Source of the DNA: an uncultured Clostridia bacterium
GTDB lineage: Bacteria > Bacillota > Clostridia > Christensenellales > Aristaeellaceae
Assembly (NCBI GenBank): GCA_937934775.1
Contig: CALGYL010000176.1
Coordinates: forward strand, 1-6,135
Direction: 5' to 3'
Length of the DNA stretch: 6,135 nt
A program made the translations under genes and the position numbers. Shown piece after piece: positions 1-4,478 of the stretch (its first letter is position 1; every line of letters starts with the position of its first letter). A model generated the notes under the pieces. The model was not told where the DNA came from. It saw nothing but the letters and a program-made list of their open reading frames with translations, and ran no database searches.

Positions 1-10
1 AAAGAATAAA

Positions 11-31
11 ACCGTAAAGCAGTTCTACGGT
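11..31. repeat. Short inverted repeat upstream of first gene
   Basis: ACCGTA (11-16) and TACGGT (26-31) form a perfect 6-bp inverted repeat around a 9-base loop, just upstream of the ribosome binding site of the first gene. No T-tract follows, so it is not a convincing terminator. It could be a small operator or a leader hairpin, or chance. The first nine bases read Lys-Glu-stop in frame 1 and might be the tail of a gene outside the window, but this cannot be supported. Confidence 0.25.
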
Positions 32-45
32 CTTGGAGACTAACC

Positions 46-321
46 ATGCCGAATACGATTATCGAGGATACCGTCTTATACGATCGTGTTCGAGAAATGC
101 TTGAATCGGTCGGAACGGTAAAGCTCCATCAATTTAAAGATGGGCGGACAATACGAGTTTCCAGAAAAATGACATCGCGCGGGTATGAGATATACCAGCT
201 TTGCTTGTCTAACGCGACGACCAAATTTTTCTGGGAAGACGTTACAGGGTATCAAAACATTGATGAATGTATCCGGCACGCCGAAAAAATTTTCGGGATT
301 CCGGTATGGAACGTCTTATGA
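46..321 (+). CDS. Unknown small protein, early operon
   Basis: A 91-residue protein that I do not recognise. The ATG at 46 has a good ribosome binding site, GGAG at 35-38, seven bases upstream. The product is mixed charged and aromatic, with no signal peptide, no membrane segment and no cysteine pairs suggesting zinc binding. Residues 24-60 (around VKLHQFKDGRTIRVSRK and GYEIYQLCL) look like alternating beta strands, followed by a C-terminal helix (NIDECIRHAEKIFG) and a short hydrophobic end. It is probably a small soluble alpha/beta protein. The stop overlaps the next start as ATGA, which places it in the same operon as the winged-helix gene downstream and supports it as a real gene. Function unknown. 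Confidence 0.7.
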   Translation: MPNTIIEDTVLYDRVREMLESVGTVKLHQFKDGRTIRVSRKMTSRGYEIYQLCLSNATTKFFWEDVTGYQNIDECIRHAEKIFGIPVWNVL

Positions 322-563
322 ATAGTACGGCAACCATGCACGCCGCACGATTGGAAAAAAGCCCGCGATTACAGCGAGTACTGGAAGTGCTATCCGATGG
401 GCAGGCCCACACCACCTACGAAATCGTCCAGCAAGCCCAGGTCTGCGCGGTGAATTCCATTGTTGCCGAACTGCGCCAGAACGGCTACTCAATCGACTGC
501 CGCCGCCGCGCCGACCGGTTCTATTACCAGCTTATGAAGGAGGCCGGCGATGGAAACCATTAA
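318..563 (+). CDS. Small winged-helix DNA-binding protein
   Basis: An 81-residue protein resembling the small helix-turn-helix proteins common in phage early regions. Residues 15-70 have the expected order: a helix (SPRLQRVLEVLSDG), a short turn HTTYEI opening the HTH, a recognition helix around AVNSIVAELRQNGY, and a basic, aromatic wing (IDCRRRADRFYYQL). It probably binds DNA, as a regulator or replication accessory factor; the target is unknown. I chose the ATG at 318 because it forms an ATGA overlap with the preceding stop. An in-frame ATG at 267 would extend it 17 residues into the upstream gene with no clear ribosome binding site, and ATGs at 306 and 333 are also possible. Its own 3' end carries the strong AAGGAGG site used by the next gene. 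The fold call is from sequence pattern only. Confidence 0.72.
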   Translation: MNSTATMHAARLEKSPRLQRVLEVLSDGQAHTTYEIVQQAQVCAVNSIVAELRQNGYSIDCRRRADRFYYQLMKEAGDGNH

Positions 564-891
564 CTGCGTTATCTGTTTTGGATTGGTCGTCTATGGCGTC
601 GGCATCATTGGATCGCTTGCCTATTTCAAACGCAAGAAATTGATGCCGCAGATAGTTGATCGAATCGAAAAAAATATGGATTCCGGAATTATTAAGCGGC
701 TGGAATCACTTAATCGGTCATGCGACGATTTGCATGAATTTTCACTGACCGGCAGTGGTGATGAATGGTTTGTATATATGCGAATTATAGGAACGCCTTA
801 CTACAAATACTGGTTTGGCGATTCCCCGCTTGGGGTTTTGGATAAAGCCTTGGAGGATCTGTCAAAGATTCAGGGAGAGGTAAATAAATGA
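550..891 (+). CDS. Single-pass membrane protein, unknown function
   Basis: A 113-residue protein with one N-terminal hydrophobic segment (about residues 4-25, CVICFGLVVYGVGIIGSLAYF) followed by a basic stop-transfer cluster, KRKK at 27-30. The positive-inside rule predicts that the remaining 85 residues lie in the cytoplasm. That domain is soluble and charged, with a probable helix at 34-65 and a beta-rich middle (DEWFVYMRIIGTPYYKYWFG). No known family is recognised. The start at 550 is supported by a consensus ribosome binding site AAGGAGG at 537-543, six bases upstream, and it overlaps the previous gene by 14 bases. The stop overlaps the next start as ATGA. This gene and the next are visibly more AT-rich than their neighbours, which may reflect separate acquisition. 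A role at the inner membrane, such as superinfection exclusion, would be a guess. Confidence 0.68.
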   Translation: METINCVICFGLVVYGVGIIGSLAYFKRKKLMPQIVDRIEKNMDSGIIKRLESLNRSCDDLHEFSLTGSGDEWFVYMRIIGTPYYKYWFGDSPLGVLDKALEDLSKIQGEVNK

Positions 892-1265
892 AAACTGTTT
901 CAGAGCACATACGCGCAAGATTATTGTTGGGCGTATGTAAGAAAAAACTCCCTCCCTTGGAGATTTTACGAAAAAGCGAATGGAGCGCCCCGTTCGAAAT
1001 GCTTATGCGCAATCGTCTGATTATGGGGTGTTTCAGATACGGCAGGATGCACGATCGAGACAAGCCGAATTGGGATCGCGTCGGCCGCGCCTTTGCGGAA
1101 TTGGAACTTTATATGAAGGACCGCAACAAGGAGCGGCTTGTTGACGTGGCCAACATGATGCTGTTGGAATTTGAAGAGGGTTCCGGGGTGTGGCGCCCAT
1201 CGGATGACACAGGATTACACACGGAAGAACGTCAGGTTAATACGTTCGGGGAGATCGCACCATGA
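888..1265 (+). CDS. Phage protein with MazG-like helical motif
   Basis: A 125-residue protein. The region from about 50 to 108 (RYGR, KPNWDRVGRAF, LELYMKDRNKERLVDVANM, LLEFEEG, WRPSDD) matches my memory of a conserved phage family with the pattern R-Y-G, D-R-[IV]-G-x-A, E-x-L-V-D-V-A-N and L-L-E-F. The E-x-x-x-D spacing in the LVDVAN helix resembles the all-alpha NTP pyrophosphatase (MazG/dUTPase-like) metal-binding helix, so a nucleotide-related role is possible, but I do not see the full E-x-x-E plus E-x-x-D set needed to claim activity. The start at 888 has GGGAGAGG at 873-880 seven bases upstream, and both ends overlap their neighbours as ATGA. Gene call secure; family resemblance moderate; function inferred and weak. 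Confidence 0.65.
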   Translation: MKTVSEHIRARLLLGVCKKKLPPLEILRKSEWSAPFEMLMRNRLIMGCFRYGRMHDRDKPNWDRVGRAFAELELYMKDRNKERLVDVANMMLLEFEEGSGVWRPSDDTGLHTEERQVNTFGEIAP

Positions 1266-1711
1266 AAGCCATTTCCGTGCTGGAGCCTTGGGCCTACTGC
1301 ATTTTTAATCTTGGCAAAGACGTGGAAAACCGTTCCTGGCACACACATCATCGAGGCCCGCTGGTTATCTGTTCCTCGGCGCGGCTGGAGCCCGGCTGGA
1401 ATCAAATCACATACGAATACTGGAAAGATTATGTAATGCCCGAAGAAATCCGCGCAAAGCTGCCGGGCCGTTGGATTGACCTTAAAGCACTGCTTACGCC
1501 TGGCATGGCGCTGGGTGTGGTTACTGTTGTTTCTTGCCAGCTTGTATATGCAAGCCCATGGGCGGATTTAAGCCAATGGAACTGGGTGATCAAGAACCCG
1601 CGCCCCTTTGCCAATCCGTTCGCGGTAAAGGGCCGTCTCGGTCTGTACGACCTCCCGGACAACCTGGTAATGAACGGGAAACCGCAAACAAAAAAGGAGC
1701 CAACCCAATGA
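1262..1711 (+). CDS. ASCH-domain protein
   Basis: A 149-residue ASCH (ASC-1 homology) domain protein. The signature is plain: an N-terminal strand KAISVLEPWAYCI, then GKDVENRSW at 18-26 holding the family G-x-K-x-x-E-x-R motif (Gly18, Lys19, Glu22, Arg24), then the strand RGPLVICSSA. A second conserved strand block near 82-95 (MALGVVTVVSCQLV) and the C-terminal WVIKNPRPFANPFAVKGRLGLYDLP also match the phage and bacterial members. ASCH domains have a PUA-like beta-barrel that binds nucleic acid; some members act on modified nucleosides or RNA. In phages the exact role is mostly unknown. The start at 1262 is backed by GGGGAG at 1248-1253, eight bases upstream, and an ATGA overlap. The 3' end encodes the ribosome binding site for ssb, giving the lysine-rich tail. 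Family call is strong; role is not determined. Confidence 0.85.
   Translation: MKAISVLEPWAYCIFNLGKDVENRSWHTHHRGPLVICSSARLEPGWNQITYEYWKDYVMPEEIRAKLPGRWIDLKALLTPGMALGVVTVVSCQLVYASPWADLSQWNWVIKNPRPFANPFAVKGRLGLYDLPDNLVMNGKPQTKKEPTQ
1694..1699 (+). promoter_or_regulatory. Ribosome binding site deciding the ssb start
   Basis: AAGGAG lies eight bases before the ATG at 1708. This selects 1708 over the far upstream in-frame ATG at 1534, which would place 58 unrelated residues ahead of the OB fold and read through most of the ASCH gene in a different frame. Confidence 0.8.
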
Positions 1712-2022
1712 GCGTACTACGCCTTCCAACGCTTAACCGGGTTCTTATTTCCGGACGATTGGTTAATAGTCCCGATCTTCTTGAAAGTCAATATGAGAAC
1801 CGTATTTGCCGGTTTACGCTCGACACGGAAGATCCGGATCATCCCGTCAGGACGGACGTGGTTGTGCTGGGTCCGGCCGCCGAATTTTGCGGCGGGCTCC
1901 GGACGGGTCAGGCTGTCATGATTGAGGGCCGTATCGGAACCCGTGAATGGACGGACCCGGACGGACAAATCCATAGAAAAACAGAGGTGCATACGGCATG
2001 GGTTCAATGTCTGGAAGCGTAA
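1708..2022 (+). CDS. ssb: Short single-stranded DNA-binding protein (OB fold)
   Basis: A 104-residue SSB-like protein. The start LNRVLISGRLVNSPDL (residues 9-24) is the typical first strand pair of bacterial and phage SSB (N-x-[VI]-x-[IL]-x-G-x-L-x-x-x-P-x-[LV]). The core strands ICRFTLDTED, VRTDVVVLGPAAEF, TGQAVMIEGRIGTREWTD and the closing strand TEVHTAWVQCLEA complete one OB fold. It should coat single-stranded DNA during phage replication or transposition. It is much shorter than E. coli SSB (about 178 residues): the protein stops right after the OB fold and lacks the linker and acidic C-terminal tip (DDDIPF type) through which SSB recruits partner proteins. The length is like that of PriB, an SSB paralogue, but the N-terminus reads as SSB. 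The gene overlaps the ASCH gene by ATGA and gemA by 25 bases. Confidence 0.85.
   Translation: MSVLRLPTLNRVLISGRLVNSPDLLESQYENRICRFTLDTEDPDHPVRTDVVVLGPAAEFCGGLRTGQAVMIEGRIGTREWTDPDGQIHRKTEVHTAWVQCLEA
1871..1904. repeat. GC-rich hairpin inside ssb
   Basis: GTCCGGCCGCCG (1871-1882) pairs with CGGCGG (1890-1895) and CCGGAC (1899-1904). The result is a 12-bp stem with a 7-base loop (AATTTTG) and a 3-base bulge (GCT) on the 3' side. No T-tract follows, so it is not an intrinsic terminator. It may only reflect Gly/Ala/Pro codons, or it may form a stable structure in the mRNA. Confidence 0.5.
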
Positions 2023-2435
2023 ACAAGCCAGGCCGCACCATGCGATCCCGGCTCATTGGCGCGATACATGCGGTCGCCGCCAAAAATGGTATTGACGATG
2101 AAACCCGCCGCGCCCTGCAACAGGACTCCACGGGCAAGGCGAGCTGTTCCGACATGACCGAACACGAACTGCGGCGCGTTCTGGAGCGCATCACGGGCAA
2201 TCGTGAGATCCCGGCGCGCAGCAAACGCCCCACGGTCCCGGAAGACAAGAAAAAGCTTGTCAACAAGGTGTATGCCCTCCTGGGCGATCGCCCGATTTCC
2301 TATGCGGAAGGCATTCTTAAACACATGTTCGGAAACCAGGCGCCGGAAGTGATGGAATGGGCCAAGCCGGATCAGCTTTGGCGGCTGGTCAGTGCGTTGG
2401 AGTACGACAAGAAGCGGAAGGGAAAGAAGTTATGA
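1998..2435 (+). CDS. gemA: GemA-like regulatory protein (DUF1018, Mu gp16)
   Basis: A 145-residue member of the phage GemA/DUF1018 family. Residues 18-65 carry the N-terminal family pattern (RLIGAIHAVAAKNGIDDETRRAL, then STGKASCSDMTEHELRRVLE). Residues 85-135 carry the C-terminal one (KLVNKVYALLG, PISYAEGILKHMFG, MEWAKPDQLWRLVSALEYDKKR). In Mu, gp16 (GemA) is an early protein reported to alter host gene expression and supercoiling; the mechanism is not settled. It sits immediately before mor, as in Mu. The start at 1998 has GAGG at 1984-1987, ten bases upstream, and overlaps ssb by 25 bases. In-frame ATGs at 2007 and 2040 are alternatives, and 2040 would begin just before the conserved region. 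The C-terminus is strongly basic (KKRKGKKL). Confidence 0.87.
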   Translation: MGSMSGSVNKPGRTMRSRLIGAIHAVAAKNGIDDETRRALQQDSTGKASCSDMTEHELRRVLERITGNREIPARSKRPTVPEDKKKLVNKVYALLGDRPISYAEGILKHMFGNQAPEVMEWAKPDQLWRLVSALEYDKKRKGKKL

Positions 2436-2827
2436 ATTATGGTATTGTGGAAACTCTTTTGGATGAGGGCGTTCCCCTGGATGAAATAGAGAAGTTTTTA
2501 TCCGTCTTTGGCGGCCTGCCCCTTTACATCCCGAAGTACTTCGATCCAAGCCACGCGATAGCGCTGGAAGGCGGTCCGAATGTTGCGGAAACCCTTTGCA
2601 GGATTTACGGAGGATCGCAGCCGGTTATTCCCACGGGCATGGTGTTGCAGCAACAAAAAAAGCAACGGCTTGCCCAAAAATTAAAAATCTCCGGCTTGAA
2701 CAACCATGAGATAGCTCGGCGGTGTGGCTTGCATCTTCGCCAGGTTTATCGTATAGTCAGCCGCATGGATCCCAACGTACTGCCGCCCAAAGAAGACCCC
2801 CGCCAGCAATATCTGATGCTTGATTAG
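2432..2827 (+). CDS. mor: Mor-family transcription activator
   Basis: A 131-residue member of the Mor/C activator family of Mu-like phages. Residues 27-35 read GGLPLYIPK, the family signature (G-G-x-x-[IL]-Y-[IV]-P-K) of the strand and dimerisation region. An HTH lies at about 80-111 (LAQKLKISGLNNHEIARRCGLHLRQVYRIVS), with NNHEIARRCGL as the first helix-turn and HLRQVYRI as the recognition helix. Mor in Mu binds as a dimer to the middle promoter Pm and recruits RNA polymerase to a promoter lacking a good -35. The start at 2432 forms an ATGA overlap with gemA and has a purine-rich site (GGAAGG) about ten bases upstream. An in-frame ATG at 2357 would lie deep inside gemA and adds unrelated residues. 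It is the last gene of the early operon, and the next 60 bases contain what looks like its target promoter. Confidence 0.9.
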   Translation: MNYGIVETLLDEGVPLDEIEKFLSVFGGLPLYIPKYFDPSHAIALEGGPNVAETLCRIYGGSQPVIPTGMVLQQQKKQRLAQKLKISGLNNHEIARRCGLHLRQVYRIVSRMDPNVLPPKEDPRQQYLMLD

Positions 2828-2836
2828 ACGCCCGCA

Positions 2837-2888
2837 ATTGACACTGTCACTCTGCATTATCCATGCCCAAAATACTATAGTCAGGGCA
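2837..2888 (+). promoter_or_regulatory. Candidate Mor-dependent late/middle promoter
   Basis: TGACA (2839-2843) and TGTCA (2845-2849) form a perfect 5-bp dyad around C2844. A -10-like hexamer TATAGT lies at 2876-2881, which predicts a transcription start near 2888. There is no good -35 at the usual spacing (TGCATT at 2853-2858). In Mu Pm, Mor binds a dyad at about -51 to -36 and a -35 is lacking; here that interval would be 2837-2852, exactly where the dyad lies. TTGACA at 2838-2843 resembles a -35 box but has no -10 at 16-18 bases. The sequence elements are seen directly; Mor dependence is inferred from position and gene context. Confidence 0.5.
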
Positions 2889-2901
2889 TGGATACTTTTT
2901 T
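2858..2901 (+). terminator. Intrinsic terminator ending the early operon
   Basis: TATCCATGCCC (2858-2868) and GGGCATGGATA (2884-2894) form a perfect 11-bp stem with a 15-base loop, followed by C and six T (2896-2901). This matches the hairpin plus U-tract form of a rho-independent terminator, placed 31 bases after the mor stop. Unusually, the right arm contains the ATG (2888) of the next gene and the loop contains the -10-like TATAGT. A transcript starting near 2888 would lack the left arm, so it could not form this hairpin and would escape termination. The same repeat could alternatively be a protein-binding operator. Confidence 0.6.
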
Positions 2902-3487
2902 AGCCAAACCTGATGAAGTGGATCACCTCAAACGCATCTGGATCCTGTGCTGTCAGTGCGCGGTGACGGTTTACGGAACCAGGCCGCCTACGGCCGCCTA
3001 TGCCGAACGTACGGCGCGTTTACTCTTCATGACCGGCGCGCAAGAAACGGGATTCACTTGGGAGCGCCAGCGGTCCCCGACGTTTGAAGGACGCGTTGGC
3101 GGTTTCGGCAAGTGGCAGGTGGAGCCCGGATCCATCACCGATTCCCTTGATTATCTCCGGCGCCGTTCGGACGTGCTCTCCCGCGCCACACAGTGGCTTT
3201 TCAACGACCCGCACGCACCCGCCAACTGGCCCGACCTGTTCACCCTGGACGCGCTCTTGTGGGCGCTCCGCCTGGATGACAACGACAAGATCGGCCTCTT
3301 GTTCGCACGGCTGCATTACATGCGCATTTCCGTACCCATCCCTGAATCCCTGGAAGAACAGGCCGGGTACTACAAATGGTGGTACAACACAAAATACGGC
3401 GCGGCCACGGTTGAAGGAACGCTGGAAAATTACCGGCGTTACTGGCGACTGCTGGCGCCCACACTCAAACAAGGAGCAGTCATATGA
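2888..3487 (+). CDS. Putative phage peptidoglycan hydrolase (endolysin)
   Basis: A 199-residue protein resembling a phage family with lysozyme/transglycosylase-like features. The segment RTARLLFMTGAQETGF (41-56) places a glutamate (Glu53) at the end of a helix, as catalytic glutamates are in lysozyme-like folds. It is followed by a WERQRSP element (58-64) and GGFGKWQVEP (71-80), which resembles the G-x-[WF]-Q-[FV]-E signature of the same proteins. The C-terminal half is helical and aromatic (YYKWWYNTKYGAATVEGTLENYRRYW). It lacks a signal peptide, so release across the inner membrane would need the holin that follows. The position directly ahead of holin and spanins supports a lysis role. The ATG at 2888 lies in the terminator hairpin without a normal ribosome binding site; GTG at 2918 (residue 11) is the alternative start. 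Family call is moderate; catalysis is inferred. Confidence 0.7.
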   Translation: MDTFLAKPDEVDHLKRIWILCCQCAVTVYGTRPPTAAYAERTARLLFMTGAQETGFTWERQRSPTFEGRVGGFGKWQVEPGSITDSLDYLRRRSDVLSRATQWLFNDPHAPANWPDLFTLDALLWALRLDDNDKIGLLFARLHYMRISVPIPESLEEQAGYYKWWYNTKYGAATVEGTLENYRRYWRLLAPTLKQGAVI

Positions 3488-3699
3488 AAGGCAAAAAGCC
3501 CTGGTTATCAAAAACGTTATGGGTTAACGCCCTCGCCATTATCGGCCTGTTTGTTCAGTGGATTTTCGGGTGGAATCTTGACGCCGACACGCAGTTGGCC
3601 ATCCTTGCGTTTGTCAATGTAGTGTTGCGCCAGCTTACCCAGGAACCGCTTTCCTGGAGCGGCGCCGAAACGACCGGCGAAAAGGATATCGGACAATGA
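3484..3699 (+). CDS. Holin-like small membrane protein
   Basis: A 71-residue protein with a basic N-terminus (MKGKKPWLSK), one clear membrane helix at about 12-30 (LWVNALAIIGLFVQWIFGW) and a second hydrophobic helix at 36-50 (TQLAILAFVNVVLRQ), ending in a polar tail. This matches a common family of small phage holin-like proteins whose N-terminus reads S-K-T-[LI]-W-[VL]-N and whose second helix ends in N-x-[VI]-L-R. Holins oligomerise in the inner membrane and time host lysis by letting the endolysin reach the periplasm. AAGGAG at 3471-3476 lies seven bases before the ATG, and the start overlaps the endolysin stop as ATGA. Size, topology and context all agree; holin activity is inferred. Confidence 0.75.
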   Translation: MKGKKPWLSKTLWVNALAIIGLFVQWIFGWNLDADTQLAILAFVNVVLRQLTQEPLSWSGAETTGEKDIGQ

Positions 3700-3986
3700 A
3701 AGCCCTTCTACTGGCCCTATTAAAACAACTGGCGGAATACCTGGTACGCCGCTTTATTACACAGCAACAGCACCCGGAAAAGGAGGAAAAGCCCACCTAT
3801 GAAGAGGACACCCGCGCAATGGACAAGGCATTGGCCGGCGGCGATGCTGACAGCGTTACTCTTATGTTTGACCGGTTGCTTGACGACATCCCCCCGAACG
3901 CAGGAAACACCGGCGACTGTAACGGAAACCGTCCGGGCGATACCGGCGGACAAGACAATCCGCCTCTTGCCGACGGGAAACTATGA
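3696..3986 (+). CDS. Putative inner-membrane spanin-like (Rz-like) protein
   Basis: A 96-residue protein with an amphipathic or membrane-inserting N-terminal helix (MKALLLALLKQLAEYLVRRFI, 1-21). A charged, probably helical middle follows (EKEEKPTYEEDTRAMDKALAGGDADSVTLMFDRLLDD, 29-65), then a Gly/Pro/Asn-rich C-terminus (66-96). The region from 66 is encoded in DNA that also encodes the middle of the lipoprotein gene in another frame, so its low-complexity look may be imposed by the overlap. Location between holin and an Rz1-like lipoprotein suggests an i-spanin, but the N-terminal segment is weakly hydrophobic for a true anchor and the coiled coil is short, so this is tentative. AAGGA at 3682-3686 lies about nine bases before the ATG, and the start overlaps the holin stop as ATGA. 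Confidence 0.6.
   Translation: MKALLLALLKQLAEYLVRRFITQQQHPEKEEKPTYEEDTRAMDKALAGGDADSVTLMFDRLLDDIPPNAGNTGDCNGNRPGDTGGQDNPPLADGKL
3781..3786 (+). promoter_or_regulatory. Internal ribosome binding site for the lipoprotein gene
   Basis: AGGAGG, 12 bases before the ATG at 3799, lies inside the preceding reading frame. This supports translation of the second, out-of-frame gene rather than treating it as a shadow. Confidence 0.65.
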
Positions 3987-4068
3987 AGTGACGCCTGCCT
4001 GGCTCCAGGAGCGCTACCGCGCCGAACGCTGGATGGCCGAAGAAATTAAACAGCTTCGGGAGGAATAA
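3799..4068 (+). CDS. Rz1-like outer-membrane lipoprotein (o-spanin)
   Basis: An 89-residue lipoprotein. It has a basic N-terminus (MKRTPAQWTRH), a hydrophobic stretch (AAMLTALLLCL, 14-24) and a lipobox LTGC at 24-27, so signal peptidase II would cleave before Cys27. Residue 28 is Leu, not Asp, so there is no inner-membrane retention signal and outer-membrane sorting is expected. The mature protein of 63 residues is Thr/Pro-rich at first (TTSPRTQETPATVTET), then helical and charged at the end (PAWLQERYRAERWMAEEIKQLREE). In tailed phages of Gram-negative hosts, such a protein pairs with an i-spanin to disrupt the outer membrane at the end of lysis. The gene overlaps the preceding one by 188 bases in another frame, like Rz/Rz1 of lambda. 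Its TAA shares one base with the next ATG (TAATG). Confidence 0.78.
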   Translation: MKRTPAQWTRHWPAAMLTALLLCLTGCLTTSPRTQETPATVTETVRAIPADKTIRLLPTGNYEVTPAWLQERYRAERWMAEEIKQLREE

Positions 4069-4478
4069 TGGTCACGCTGCAATGGATTCACATTACCTTT
4101 ATCGCCGGACTGGTGATTGCCTGGACGGGTTTCTTTTTGGGGATTGTGCGCATGCTGCTATCCAGGGTAATTCGGGACCTTGACGCCCGGATGGAACAAC
4201 TTGCGCAAGCGGCCTGCAGTCCGAGCAATTGCGCAGAACTCAAACGGGTGGCCAGCGACCTTACGCAATTACGTGTGGAATTGCCCGTGGCCTATGTGCG
4301 AAGGGAGGACTCATTCCGAGAAAACGCCGTCGTTTTGGCGCGACTGGATGCCCTGGCGACTGCCCAACAACAGTTTGTGCTCCGGGAGGATCACATCCGC
4401 TCGGAGACGGTAATGCATGCAAAGATGGATGCCTTGGCGGAACGTATCGAACGGCTTATGGAAGTGGTGCGCAAATGA
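4068..4478 (+). CDS. DUF2730-like membrane-anchored coiled-coil protein (Mu gp25 position)
   Basis: A 136-residue protein with an N-terminal membrane helix at about 8-31 (HITFIAGLVIAWTGFFLGIVRMLL), then a long charged helical region (33-136) with coiled-coil character. Sequence pattern and location match the DUF2730-type proteins found between the lysis genes and DUF3486 in Mu-like phages. A tandem repeat is visible: residues 76-97 (YVRREDSFRENAVVLARLDALA) align with 103-124 (FVLREDHIRSETVMHAKMDALA), sharing RED, R, E, V, A and DALA with a period of 27 residues. Two cysteines at 50 and 55 sit in the link between the anchor-proximal helix and the coiled coil. The function of the family is unknown. 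The start has GGGAGG at 4058-4063, four bases upstream. Confidence 0.72.
   Translation: MVTLQWIHITFIAGLVIAWTGFFLGIVRMLLSRVIRDLDARMEQLAQAACSPSNCAELKRVASDLTQLRVELPVAYVRREDSFRENAVVLARLDALATAQQQFVLREDHIRSETVMHAKMDALAERIERLMEVVRK

Noticed and set aside
2838..2843. TTGACA as a standard sigma-70 -35 box
   Set aside because: No -10 hexamer lies 16-18 bases downstream. The hexamer is better explained as the left half of the TGACA/TGTCA dyad.
3020..3511. 163-codon open frame on the minus strand
   Set aside because: It is antisense to the endolysin and the start of the holin gene. The composition looks like a shadow frame and it has no motif or operon partner.
3084..3527. 147-codon + strand frame inside the endolysin gene
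   Set aside because: It has no plausible ribosome binding site and its product is a Pro/Ser/Thr/Arg-rich shadow. The endolysin frame carries the conserved motifs.
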